Assembly: GCA_019752535.1 (NCBI GenBank)
Contig: JAIEMA010000019.1
Location: 1-64,000 of the forward strand
From: Bacteriovoracaceae bacterium
GTDB taxonomy: Bacteria; Bdellovibrionota; Bacteriovoracia; Bacteriovoracales; Bacteriovoracaceae
Length of the DNA stretch: 64,000 bases
Direction of reading: 5' to 3'
The notes under the pieces are model-generated. The model made no database searches and was not told the DNA's origin. It was given only the letters and a program-made list of their open reading frames with translations. The translations under genes were made by a program, and so were the position numbers. Shown piece after piece: positions 25,199-34,609 of this stretch (positions are counted from its first letter, which is position 1; each line of letters begins with the position of its first letter).

Positions 25199-26116
25199 AT
25201 GCGCTTCACTTTCATTAAAGACACACTTGCTTTTGCAGAAACCAATGGTCAATGGCCATCTCGGTATTTGCAATTTGTCTATCGCTTCTCTTGGAATATT
25301 ACACTGAAGCGAGTTCTAGCTCTAAATTCAAAAGCTCATTTTTGGACACGCAATAGCTATCAGTTTAACAAAATTATTCCGGGCTTAAGTGATATTGATG
25401 TCACTCTAGTCTCTGACCCTCACTCATCCCATACAATTTATATTTGGAATCATTTTAAAAAGATTTTCCCTTGGTTTGGTGAAATCAATTATTATCCAAT
25501 CGATATAGCCAAGAATCTTCTTATTATCGCAAATCCAGGTGAAATCAAGAGAGACCCAAAGCTGCTGAGTTTTTTTAAATTTGAGCCAACCAAAATCACA
25601 CCATCTCAAACACTTGTGGTTATTCTACGTATGCTGCTTCACGATACTTCATCTCTCAAAAAGCATCCGGTTGCTCGAAGAGCAAAATGGGATTACGGAC
25701 TCCGTCTTCTCGATCTAAGCGATTCGGAAAGAGAGAGATGGATTTCAAACCTAAATTATCAGCAATGTCTCGATTTGCTCTTAGAGAGGTTGCCCGCAGA
25801 AGAAGTCAGTGACTTTCGAAATGAGCTTGAAAAATCATCAGATGAAGTGAGTTGGCTATACCCTCAAAAGCTAGCCCACTTAAAGCAAACGCATGATCTC
25901 ATCGCCTCGCTCAGTGATTGGAAAAAGCAGATCGTTATAGAACAATGTTTGTGGGAGTTTTGGGGAGTGATGACTCAAACTCACTGGCTTCAAAAACCTC
26001 AATATCAGCAGCATCTTAAGAATATTTATGCTCTCATTTCTACATGTAAAATTCCTCTAGACCCTGTCAAAAACAGGGCCATTGAGGAAATTCTTGAATA
26101 TATCGAAAAAAATTAA
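25199..26116 (+). CDS. Nucleotidyltransferase-fold protein between two radical SAM genes
   Basis: A 305-aa soluble protein. Residues about 60-70 read IIPGLSDIDVTLV, matching the G-x-S-D-x-D motif of DNA-polymerase-beta-type nucleotidyltransferases (MNT, aminoglycoside adenylyltransferases). The rest is largely alpha-helical with many Trp and Leu. It begins 3 bp after the first radical SAM gene and overlaps the second (convergent) by 4 bp, so it probably works with them. It might transfer a nucleotide to a small molecule or protein, or be an inactive relative; the third acidic residue cannot be placed with confidence. Confidence 0.65.
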   Translation: MRFTFIKDTLAFAETNGQWPSRYLQFVYRFSWNITLKRVLALNSKAHFWTRNSYQFNKIIPGLSDIDVTLVSDPHSSHTIYIWNHFKKIFPWFGEINYYPIDIAKNLLIIANPGEIKRDPKLLSFFKFEPTKITPSQTLVVILRMLLHDTSSLKKHPVARRAKWDYGLRLLDLSDSERERWISNLNYQQCLDLLLERLPAEEVSDFRNELEKSSDEVSWLYPQKLAHLKQTHDLIASLSDWKKQIVIEQCLWEFWGVMTQTHWLQKPQYQQHLKNIYALISTCKIPLDPVKNRAIEEILEYIEKN

Positions 26117-27471
26117 ACTGGGATTTTTTCAGGCAACGTTCCAAGCCATTCGCTCAGAGCTTTCGGGAAAATCAATCGATGATCTTTGTCTCGACGCTTA
26201 TCGTACTGATAGACAAAGTTTCTCAAATAAATTTGACGCTCGTTGAGCGGGCCCGCTCTTCGGGATGGATGTTTTACATCACCCATGTAATCAATCAGGC
26301 GTTTAAGTGAAGAGAGTTCAAACTCGTTAAAGAGAGGGTTGTTCTCATTTTTTCTGTACCAAGTGGCAAGCTTTGCTTGTGACTCTAACAACAGATGATC
26401 CGGTAACGTCGTTAGGTTTAGGAAATCAGGGAATCTTAAAATATTCACTGAAATATAAGCTTTATGCTTGCCGTACTTCGCTTTTAATTCATTTACCATT
26501 TCTAAGAACTCAACAGTCGAAAACATCGAGAGCGCATTAATAGTCATCATGATATTGAGCGAATAAAGATTCGCATCACGAGCGATGTCATTATAGTTTT
26601 TAAACCATTGTTCAAAGTTTAAACCATCACGCACATACTCAGCTTCTTTTCCAAATGACTCAAGACTAGTGTAGAGGAGCAGATTTTTTACGTTGTGGCT
26701 CTTCTCAATAAACTTATCAATGTGATCTCTTTGAGCACCTAAATTTGAATTGATCGCCAAGCGCATATTGGATTCAGGATGCTTAATAAAATAATCAAAA
26801 AGCTTCCATGTGTTAGGTGATAACAATGGCTCTCCGCCAGTCACACGAATTTCTTCAAGTTCGGTAGCCAACTCTGGCCACCATTTCCAAAACGCTTCGA
26901 TGTAGGGATTTTGATCAGGAGGAATATTTTCCTTCGCTCCATTATTATTGTAATGAGAGCCAGGGCCTAAGTCTTGATAGAAACCATTGTTGTTAATATC
27001 TTTCGCCCAACTTGTACTAAAGGAGGCATTACAATAAGCGCACGCAAAATTGCAGGCACGATCAAAAGCCACTTCTAGTGTTTTTAAATTAACATTCGCA
27101 TCCCAAGGCATATTCGCAATACGATTGAGATCTTTATCTTCATAAATAACTGTTTTAAAAATGCGATCGCTCACATTATCTTTTTGAATGTCTTCAATTT
27201 TCCAACAGTACTCACACTCTTCAGGACGAACACCTGTGAGCATTTCTTTGCGGCGTTCTTTTTTAAAAGTAGTATTATGAATGGCAGAAGGATTCGCCGC
27301 AATTTCCTCTAGTGGAATTTTATGTGATGGAGGGTGATGGCAACTTGTCGTGCTACCGTTGTTCAACCAGATCGTGGCGTTTAACCATTTGGCCGCGCAA
27401 AAAGATGACGACACTGGGTCCATCAAACGTTTGCGATATTCCAAGTACGTTTCGTTTTCGCGCTTCGTCAT
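26113..27471 (-). CDS. Twitch-domain radical SAM protein (second of a pair)
   Basis: A 452-aa paralogue of 23801-25195 on the opposite strand. The N-terminal module is nearly the same (SFCAAKW, TTSCHHP, HKIPLEEIAANP, HNTTFK, RPEECEYCW), the SAM cluster motif is CNFACAYC (Cys140, 144, 147), and VTGGEPLL follows. About half of the N-terminal 100 residues are identical by eye, so the pair came from a duplication or an inverted arrangement. Its promoter region is shared with rplU (27472-27564). Confidence 0.88.
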   Translation of the reverse strand: MTKRENETYLEYRKRLMDPVSSSFCAAKWLNATIWLNNGSTTSCHHPPSHKIPLEEIAANPSAIHNTTFKKERRKEMLTGVRPEECEYCWKIEDIQKDNVSDRIFKTVIYEDKDLNRIANMPWDANVNLKTLEVAFDRACNFACAYCNASFSTSWAKDINNNGFYQDLGPGSHYNNNGAKENIPPDQNPYIEAFWKWWPELATELEEIRVTGGEPLLSPNTWKLFDYFIKHPESNMRLAINSNLGAQRDHIDKFIEKSHNVKNLLLYTSLESFGKEAEYVRDGLNFEQWFKNYNDIARDANLYSLNIMMTINALSMFSTVEFLEMVNELKAKYGKHKAYISVNILRFPDFLNLTTLPDHLLLESQAKLATWYRKNENNPLFNEFELSSLKRLIDYMGDVKHPSRRAGPLNERQIYLRNFVYQYDKRRDKDHRLIFPKALSEWLGTLPEKIPV

Positions 27472-27564
27472 ATAGAGAGCCTCAAATTTTCAGTTACATA
27501 GAGCTATAATACTTTACAACTATACCACAGCCCAACCAAATAACGTCCAAATTTCGAGTACTTG

Positions 27565-27593
27565 TTGACTATTTAGGTGCCACAAATTATATT
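27565..27593 (+). promoter_or_regulatory. Sigma-70 promoter for rplU
   Basis: TTGACT at 27565-27570, a 17-base spacer and TATATT at 27588-27593. This is the best -35/-10 match in the window. Transcription should start near 27600, giving a leader of about 70 bases. Confidence 0.7.
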
Positions 27594-27609
27594 GACCGCC
27601 ACTCAAACT

Positions 27610-27651
27610 CACCTAGGGCCAATAAGCAGGGATCTCCCTCCCCGACAGGTG
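27610..27651 (+). promoter_or_regulatory. Possible structured leader of rplU (L21)
   Basis: CACCT at 27610-27614 can pair with AGGTG at 27647-27651, enclosing a short GGG/CCC hairpin (GGGATCTCCC). The structure ends 10 bases before the AAGGAG ribosome-binding site (27662-27667). Autoregulatory leaders are known upstream of L21 in other bacteria; whether this is one is a guess. Confidence 0.35.
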
Positions 27652-27672
27652 GTTATTTCGTAAGGAGTTCTC

Positions 27673-28038
27673 ATGTACAGTGTCGTGGAAATTAAAGGCC
27701 ACCAATACAAGGTGTCCCCAGGCGACCTTATCGATGTTGAAAAACTCGATTTGGAAGAAGGGAAGACAGTAGAATTTGACCAAGTTCTATTGATCGGCGG
27801 CGAGAAGACAATTGTTGGTTTGCCAACAGTTGCAGGCGCGAAAGTTACAGCGAAAGTTGTAAAGCAAGGCCGCACTCGTAAAATTTTGGTTCTTAAGCGT
27901 GCTCCAGGTAGCTACCGTCGTAAAAACGGTCACCGTCAATGTTTCACTGGTCTCGTGATCACTGAAATCGCTGATGGCAAAGGTGGAAGCGCAAAAATCG
28001 ATGCTGGCCATAAGAATGCCAAGCATCTCAAAAAGTAA
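27673..28038 (+). CDS. rplU: 50S ribosomal protein L21
   Basis: L21 binds 23S rRNA in the large subunit. The 121-aa product starts MYSVVEIKGHQYKV and carries the conserved core (FDQVLLIGGE, GAKVTAKVVKQGRTRKILVLKR, YRRKNGHRQ). The C-terminal tail is about 15 residues longer than in E. coli and Lys-rich. It leads the classical rplU-rpmA-obgE order, has a near-consensus promoter, a leader with possible structure, and a strong AAGGAG site. Confidence 0.97.
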   Translation: MYSVVEIKGHQYKVSPGDLIDVEKLDLEEGKTVEFDQVLLIGGEKTIVGLPTVAGAKVTAKVVKQGRTRKILVLKRAPGSYRRKNGHRQCFTGLVITEIADGKGGSAKIDAGHKNAKHLKK

Positions 28039-28061
28039 TTAAAGAATTAGGAGAATAGACC

Positions 28062-28316
28062 ATGGCACACAAGAAATCGGGTGGTTCGACCAGTAACGGC
28101 CGTGACTCAAACCCAAAATATCGTGGTGTAAAAAAATACGGCGGTGAAGTTGTTGATACAGGCATGATCATCGTTCGTCAGAAAGGAACTAAAGTTCACC
28201 CAGGGAAAAACGTAAGCATGGGCCGTGATTTCACGATCTTTGCTGCTTGCCCAGGTAAAGTGAAGTTCGCTTGGTACACTAAAGATCAAAAGATCGTTTC
28301 AGTCGTTCCAGCTTAA
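28062..28316 (+). CDS. rpmA: 50S ribosomal protein L27
   Basis: L27 reaches the peptidyl-transferase centre with its N-terminus. The 84-aa product begins [16 protein letters not shown], the usual unprocessed form, and continues with the family pattern ([18 protein letters not shown]). It lies 23 bp after rplU and is followed 27 bp later by a strong intrinsic terminator. Confidence 0.97.
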   Translation: MAHKKSGGSTSNGRDSNPKYRGVKKYGGEVVDTGMIIVRQKGTKVHPGKNVSMGRDFTIFAACPGKVKFAWYTKDQKIVSVVPA

Positions 28317-28343
28317 TTCGAAAGAATTATTTTGAATTTTCAA

Positions 28344-28374
28344 GGGAGCTTGGCGACAAGCTCCCTTTTTTTTT
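28344..28374 (+). terminator. Intrinsic terminator between rpmA and obgE
   Basis: A perfect 9-bp stem, GGGAGCTTG (28344-28352) with CAAGCTCCC (28357-28365), a GCGA tetraloop, then nine T residues. It ends 13 bases before the obgE start codon. Confidence 0.92.
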
Positions 28375-28378
28375 GTAA

Positions 28379-29389
<1,011 letters not shown>

Positions 29390-29391
29390 TC

Positions 29392-30981
29392 CTAATTCCA
29401 TCTATCTAAAAATCTCATGCAGTTAAGACTGTCATTTAGAGAGCCGACTTTAAAGTTCTGCTTATTTAAAACAGAATCATTAATCACGGAAATGATTTCT
29501 TCAGACAACTGAGCATCAAGACTCGCTCCGGCCGTAATCAGTTCAGGGAAATAGCAAAAGACATCAACTTCATTTCTTTTTAAAAAATCTCTAAAGCTTG
29601 AATAAGATTCTCGGTAATGGATATAGCCAAAGATATCAAACCTTCTCTCTCTCAGATTCGATCCTTTCATCCCGTAAAAAGTTATCCAATTCATGCCCAG
29701 GACTCTTTCATGGGGCTTGAAATAATCAGAAGCATCCAAATCTTCAGCAATGATTCTTGCAGGAACAGAAGTTTGAAAGGAGGGATCATGTCTAAATGTG
29801 GCAAAGCACACGAGAAGAGAAACTAGACTCGCGAAAACATAGGAAGCTCTTCTACTTTGGTGACTCTCTCTTTTTAAAAACTGAGAAATAAAGAGAGGAA
29901 GCAAAATGCCAAAGACGACAAAAGCGACACCAGGCAAGTATTTAACCCATGGCTGAAGTAAAGTCGCGGACATCAAGCCTTGAGCTAAAATTGAAAAACA
30001 AAAAACTAATCCGATTTTTGAAATTTGACTCTTTCCAGGATCGAATAAGATATGAAGATAGAAAAATAGAAATATCAATCCCGGCAAAATAAAATTGATA
30101 GAGGCGTTCGATGGGGGCCATTTTTTTGTAACTGCCGTCCTCATTGTCTCGATTGGAAGATCGCCAAGATTCTTTGCGGCATGATGAATAAAATACATTG
30201 GATATTCAGAAGCAAAGCTCAAAATGGATTTCGCTTTTGGAAACTTTTGATCAAACTCTAGGGCGGTGGTCGCTATGTCCTGGTTTCTCCAAATATAGTG
30301 ATCTCTAAATGCCTCTATAGCTCTTTTTCCATAGGGAGTGCCCACCAATGAATAGATTAAAAAATAACCCGTCAAAAAACTTAGCGGGATACCTGCAAGC
30401 ATAAGGAACGATTTCTTTTTTTCAAAAAAACTCAGTGCCTGAGAGAGCACTAAAAAAGTAATGGAAAAGATAAAATTATCTTGTCTGATGAAAAGTGAGG
30501 TCCCTAGAAAGAAATAAAAAAGTAAAAACCTATAGCGATTATTGGAATTGTAAATAAGAGAAAAATTTAAAAACAAGCAGGATAAGTTAAAAATATGGAT
30601 ATGGGGAGTTGAGGCTAAGTTCCCTCTTGAGATGACAAAAATGAGGCTGCACAAAAATGAAGTAAGACGATTGATCTGGCATTTCCTCATGAGCAAAAAC
30701 AATGAGCTTGGCCAAAGAACACCATTCACTAGCATTTGATTTAAATCATAAGTGGCTAAAGATGAATTTGTTAATAATGCTGATATCCTTATGAACCCTG
30801 CATATAATGCGCCCCATGTAGCCACATAGTAATTTGAGACCGCTTGTCCAATATAAAAAGATTCATCATGTGCATCAAGACCCACACTCTGAGTATTAAT
30901 CATCACAAACAAAACACTCGCAGCGACAAGTATGCATAGAGGCCAAGCCTGATTAAAGATTATCTTTAATTTTTGATTCAT
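29392..30981 (-). CDS. GT-C-type membrane glycosyltransferase-like protein
   Basis: A 529-aa protein with about 11 membrane helices. The first periplasmic loop holds the acidic motif GLDAHDESFYIG, the usual Asp/Asp-Glu site of GT-C enzymes (PMT/ArnT/GT83 group) that use polyprenyl-phosphate sugars. A soluble C-terminal region of about 120 residues follows the last helix. Its ATG overlaps the stop of the radical SAM gene (TAATG), so the two are coupled. It could glycosylate a lipid, a protein or a peptide; the acceptor is unknown. It ends 2 bp from the convergent obgE. Confidence 0.65.
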   Translation of the reverse strand: MNQKLKIIFNQAWPLCILVAASVLFVMINTQSVGLDAHDESFYIGQAVSNYYVATWGALYAGFIRISALLTNSSLATYDLNQMLVNGVLWPSSLFLLMRKCQINRLTSFLCSLIFVISRGNLASTPHIHIFNLSCLFLNFSLIYNSNNRYRFLLFYFFLGTSLFIRQDNFIFSITFLVLSQALSFFEKKKSFLMLAGIPLSFLTGYFLIYSLVGTPYGKRAIEAFRDHYIWRNQDIATTALEFDQKFPKAKSILSFASEYPMYFIHHAAKNLGDLPIETMRTAVTKKWPPSNASINFILPGLIFLFFYLHILFDPGKSQISKIGLVFCFSILAQGLMSATLLQPWVKYLPGVAFVVFGILLPLFISQFLKRESHQSRRASYVFASLVSLLVCFATFRHDPSFQTSVPARIIAEDLDASDYFKPHERVLGMNWITFYGMKGSNLRERRFDIFGYIHYRESYSSFRDFLKRNEVDVFCYFPELITAGASLDAQLSEEIISVINDSVLNKQNFKVGSLNDSLNCMRFLDRWN

Positions 30982-32021
30982 TATAAGGCCCTAGGGATAT
31001 TCGCCAGTATAGAGGGAAAGGCTTCACAAGGAGTCCAGCACTGAGGACATTTTAAATTTTGAGCATCAGAGCGCGCTTTTTTAGCTCTATCATTAAAGAG
31101 AATGGCTCTCACATCATATTCATGATCTCTGATATTTCCCAATGGTTTATCCCAGATGGTACAGGGATAGATCTCTCCTTTTTCAGAGATATAAACACTC
31201 GACATGACGGCAGAACATGGCAGAGGACTTTTCTTATTTAACAAATATTCTTTGGCATGGTTTTGATAATTTTTTTCGACAAAACTTAGTAAAGATGTTT
31301 CACGTTTATGATCTGAGTAAAATTTTTCTACACTTGAAAGAATTTCATCAGGGGCATCAATTTTCATTTCTTCGTTTTGATAATAGTGAGCTGATTGATG
31401 GGGTACATTTAAATGCATTTCTTTAACATCAAAATCTGGTATTTGATTTTTTATCAACTCAAAGGTTTGATTAATGAGTTGATGATTTTTTTTAAATAAA
31501 GTCATGGCCACACTCGACTTTAAACCTGTGATTCTTCTTAATCTCTTAAAGGTCTCTAAAGCCAGGTCATAGTCGCCATTAATTCCTCTCAAATGATCAT
31601 TGATTTCTGGAGGGCCATCGATTGAGACATTAATATGCAACCTCGGGATCTTGAGACTTGCAATTTTTTGTGCGTGATCCTCTATCTTTTCGGGCTCAAG
31701 ACCGTTGGTCGTAAAATTCGCCATCACAAGATCGGGACAATATTTTTTAAAAGCTCCAAAGATGCTGGGTAAATCATCCCGGTCGGTCGGCTCGCCCCCC
31801 GTGACATTAAGCCATTTTAGCCAGGGGGAGTTTTTAGCAAGTTTGGAGATTTCCTCTAAACTGAGCTCATTTTCGATCTTTTCTTGCCAGATTTTGCAGT
31901 GCTGGCATCGGGACTGGCAGCTCTTAGTGACGACCAAAAAGTAGCGATACGGCGCCTTAAGCGCCAAATTATTGCTGGCCAAGATGTCTTGACCAAAGCG
32001 ATACCAAGAAATTAAAGACAT
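30981..32021 (-). CDS. Radical SAM/SPASM-domain protein
   Basis: A 346-aa radical SAM enzyme with the cluster motif CQSRCQHC (Cys35, 39, 42), VTGGEPTDRDDLP, and a C-terminal SPASM-like region: LPCSAVMSS, GEIYPCTIWD and CPQCWTPC. SPASM enzymes bind extra iron-sulfur clusters and often modify peptides, but many in surface-polysaccharide contexts act on other substrates. Translational coupling to the GT-C glycosyltransferase suggests a joint pathway. Confidence 0.88.
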   Translation of the reverse strand: MSLISWYRFGQDILASNNLALKAPYRYFLVVTKSCQSRCQHCKIWQEKIENELSLEEISKLAKNSPWLKWLNVTGGEPTDRDDLPSIFGAFKKYCPDLVMANFTTNGLEPEKIEDHAQKIASLKIPRLHINVSIDGPPEINDHLRGINGDYDLALETFKRLRRITGLKSSVAMTLFKKNHQLINQTFELIKNQIPDFDVKEMHLNVPHQSAHYYQNEEMKIDAPDEILSSVEKFYSDHKRETSLLSFVEKNYQNHAKEYLLNKKSPLPCSAVMSSVYISEKGEIYPCTIWDKPLGNIRDHEYDVRAILFNDRAKKARSDAQNLKCPQCWTPCEAFPSILANIPRAL

Positions 32022-32141
32022 AGGTCTTATTACGATATGTTAAATCAATCTTAGATCAATCACTCGCTGCACAATAGATCGTTGTCTTTCTTAAAGACTT
32101 AGGCTAAACCCTCAAAATAGATTTTTTAGTGGAGTATAGAC

Positions 32142-32603
32142 GTGAGTAATGAGTTTCTTAAGACTGAGCTATCTAAAATTATGTCCAACTCAAGTTGGGC
32201 TTTTCCACTCAATCACGCCATGGGCGCCGCTTATGTCTTGGCTCACTACAAGGGTGAGAATCTTAAGATTTTTGATATGACCAAGGGATCTGCGATGTGT
32301 GACTTCAATGTCATCGCAACGGCCCAAAACCCAATGCAGGCACGCGGTATGACTGATGAACTCGCTCGTCAGTTTCGCGCTATAGGAACAGAAGTAAAAT
32401 CTTACGAAGGTTATAACTCAGCTGACTGGATTTTGATCGATACAGGTGATGTGATCATTCACGTTTTTCAAGAGAACACTCGCGGCGCTTACGATCTTGA
32501 TCATGTATTTGAAGATTATCCACAAGCGAAGATCCCAGATGAATTCTACTTCTCTGGCGCCTCAGCTCCAAAAACTGAAGACAGCCTTAAAGGGTTCTTC
32601 TAG
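32142..32603 (+). CDS. rsfS: Ribosomal silencing factor RsfS
   Basis: RsfS (YbeB/Iojap) binds L14 and blocks subunit joining under starvation. The 153-aa protein has the family core FDMTKGSAMCDFNVIATA, ARGMTDELARQ, then WILIDTGDVIIHVFQE and YDLDHVF. An N-terminal stretch of about 30 residues is longer than in E. coli. It starts with GTG after a GGAG site. A 6-base inverted repeat, GTCTTT-CTT-AAAGAC, lies in the upstream region near 32084-32098. It leads the operon rsfS-rlmH-gpmI-pfkA. Confidence 0.95.
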   Translation: MSNEFLKTELSKIMSNSSWAFPLNHAMGAAYVLAHYKGENLKIFDMTKGSAMCDFNVIATAQNPMQARGMTDELARQFRAIGTEVKSYEGYNSADWILIDTGDVIIHVFQENTRGAYDLDHVFEDYPQAKIPDEFYFSGASAPKTEDSLKGFF

Positions 32604-32605
32604 AT

Positions 32606-33061
32606 TTGAAATCGCTGCATCTCATTTGTGTTGGCAAACTCAAAGACGCTCACCTTGAAGCGATAGAAAATGATTATCTCAAACGCCTTGTTAACCCTCC
32701 CCTTCAAATTCATGAAGTCAAAGCTCACGCTGAAAATAAAGAAGCTGAAGCCGAGGCGATCTTAAAAAAGCTGAAAGATTTAGGCGAAGGCGGACTTCAT
32801 CGCATCGCAATGAGCGAATGGGGTAAGCGCTACACCTCAGTCGATTTTGCCAAATGGAGCCAGGGACTTATAGAAAAGCCGGGCAAGACCGTATTTCTCA
32901 TCGCAGGAGCCGAAGGATTTCATGAGTCTGTGCTCTCTGTCTGTCAGGAGAGATTATCGCTCTCAGAGCTGACATTTCCTCATAAACTAGCGAGAATCCT
33001 TCTGGTAGAGCAACTCTATCGCGCTCAAACGTTGCGCATGGGTCACCCCTACCACAACTAG
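32606..33061 (+). CDS. rlmH: 23S rRNA m3-pseudouridine-1915 methyltransferase RlmH
   Basis: RlmH is a SPOUT-knot methyltransferase acting on the 70S ribosome. The 151-aa product has the expected VFLIAGAEGFH SAM-binding loop, then SLSELTFPHKLARILLVEQLYRA (as separate short motifs SELTFPH and EQLYRA) and the C-terminal GHPYHN. It begins with TTG 2 bp after rsfS. The rsfS-rlmH pair is a common arrangement. Confidence 0.95.
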   Translation: MKSLHLICVGKLKDAHLEAIENDYLKRLVNPPLQIHEVKAHAENKEAEAEAILKKLKDLGEGGLHRIAMSEWGKRYTSVDFAKWSQGLIEKPGKTVFLIAGAEGFHESVLSVCQERLSLSELTFPHKLARILLVEQLYRAQTLRMGHPYHN

Positions 33062-33070
33062 GGATTTTTT

Positions 33071-34609
33071 ATGACGAAACTTCATTCTCTCACCAATCGC
33101 GTACTACTCTGTATTCTCGATGGCTTTGGAAAAAATCCAGCAGACTTAAAGAACGCCATCCTTCACGCTAAAAAACCTACTCTTGATTCCCTCTTTCAAG
33201 ATTATCCCAACACAACGATCCAGCCTGGTGGCGAGGCCGTGGGTCTTCCTAAAGGTGTGGCCGGAAATTCTGAAGTGGGCCACTTGAATCTCGGTGCCGG
33301 ACGCCCCGTGCGCCAAGATCTAGTCCGCATCAATGAAGCGATAGAAAAAAACACTTTTAAAGATATGCATGAATGGAGTGAACTCCTGAAAGTCGCTCGT
33401 GCAACTGGGCGTTTGCATCTGTTGGGACTTCTCTCTGATGGTGGGGTTCACGCTCACATTAGTCACTTGAAACACATATTGAGTCTTGTAAAAAATGAGA
33501 CGTTTAAAGTTTATCTGCATGCCTTTATGGACGGACGTGATACGGGAAAAGATAAGGGCCGCGGCTACCTTACGGACATTTTAAAGATGGGTGGATTTGA
33601 ATTCGCTTCCATGCAAGGCCGCTCGATTGGAATGGATCGTGACCGTAGGTGGGAGAAAATTCAAATTGCGATGGACATGATGACTGGAAAGAGTGGAGTT
33701 GAAACTTCAACTCCATCAGAATATCTTGAAGCTCAGTATAAGCATGATCTCTTTGATGAATTTATTACTCCTGCCCTCTTTAGCTCTGAAGGCGCAATTA
33801 AGTCAGGAGATCCGGTTTTCTTTTTCAATTATCGCCCTGATCGTGCCCGTCAAATCACACTCGCATTCAATGACCCAAGTTTTAATGAATTCAAAAATGA
33901 GATTAAGCCGGGATTCTGGTTATGCATGAGTCCTTATGTCCAGGATGAACTTCCTAAGCTTCCTATCCTTTTTGATAAAGAGAAAATTCCTGGAACACTT
34001 TGCGAATACCTCTCAAAGAAGGGATTGAAGCAATTTAAAATTGCTGAAACTGAGAAATATGCCCATGTGACTTATTTCTTTAACGGAGGAGAGACTCAAC
34101 CTTTCAAGGGTGAAGAGTGGCTCTTGATCCCCTCTCCAAGAGAAGTCGCCACCTATGATCAAAAGCCAGAGATGAGTGCGCCTCTTGTAAACGAATCGCT
34201 CATGAAAAAATTAGAAGATAAATCCATTTCATTTTTTGCTGTGAATTTTGCGAACTGTGACATGGTTGGGCATACGGGAAATTATTCCGCCGCAGTCCTT
34301 GCCGTTGAAGCGATCGATAAGTGCATGAATGCGCTTGTGAAAAAATGTGCTGATGAAAATATCATGATGCTTTTAACGGCCGATCATGGGAATGCAGACC
34401 AGATGGTTTATCCTGATGGAAGTATGCACACTTCGCATTCTGACTCAGAAGTTCCATTTATTGCGATTCATCCTAAACTTAAAAATCAAAAACTAGAACT
34501 CAATCCTAAGCTTAAGACGGCGGCGCTGAAAGATGTGGCGCCAACAGTGCTAAGTGTGCTGGCTATTGAAAAACCCAATGACTTTACAGGTGAGGCGATC
34601 TTTTTATGA
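33071..34609 (+). CDS. gpmI: 2,3-bisphosphoglycerate-independent phosphoglycerate mutase
   Basis: GpmI interconverts 3- and 2-phosphoglycerate using two Mn ions. The 512-aa protein has normal length and all signatures: LCILDGFG with the metal Asp, GVAGNSEVGHLN with the phosphoserine nucleophile, RDTGKDKG, NYRPDRARQ, and the second metal site CDMVGHTG and TADHGNADQM. It is followed by pfkA with an ATGA overlap, coupling two glycolytic enzymes. Confidence 0.97.
   Translation: MTKLHSLTNRVLLCILDGFGKNPADLKNAILHAKKPTLDSLFQDYPNTTIQPGGEAVGLPKGVAGNSEVGHLNLGAGRPVRQDLVRINEAIEKNTFKDMHEWSELLKVARATGRLHLLGLLSDGGVHAHISHLKHILSLVKNETFKVYLHAFMDGRDTGKDKGRGYLTDILKMGGFEFASMQGRSIGMDRDRRWEKIQIAMDMMTGKSGVETSTPSEYLEAQYKHDLFDEFITPALFSSEGAIKSGDPVFFFNYRPDRARQITLAFNDPSFNEFKNEIKPGFWLCMSPYVQDELPKLPILFDKEKIPGTLCEYLSKKGLKQFKIAETEKYAHVTYFFNGGETQPFKGEEWLLIPSPREVATYDQKPEMSAPLVNESLMKKLEDKSISFFAVNFANCDMVGHTGNYSAAVLAVEAIDKCMNALVKKCADENIMMLLTADHGNADQMVYPDGSMHTSHSDSEVPFIAIHPKLKNQKLELNPKLKTAALKDVAPTVLSVLAIEKPNDFTGEAIFL

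Noticed and set aside
31280-31300. Half of a parS-like sequence (TGTTTCACGT)
   Set aside because: Only one half of the palindrome matches, it lies inside a radical SAM gene, and it is far from parAB.
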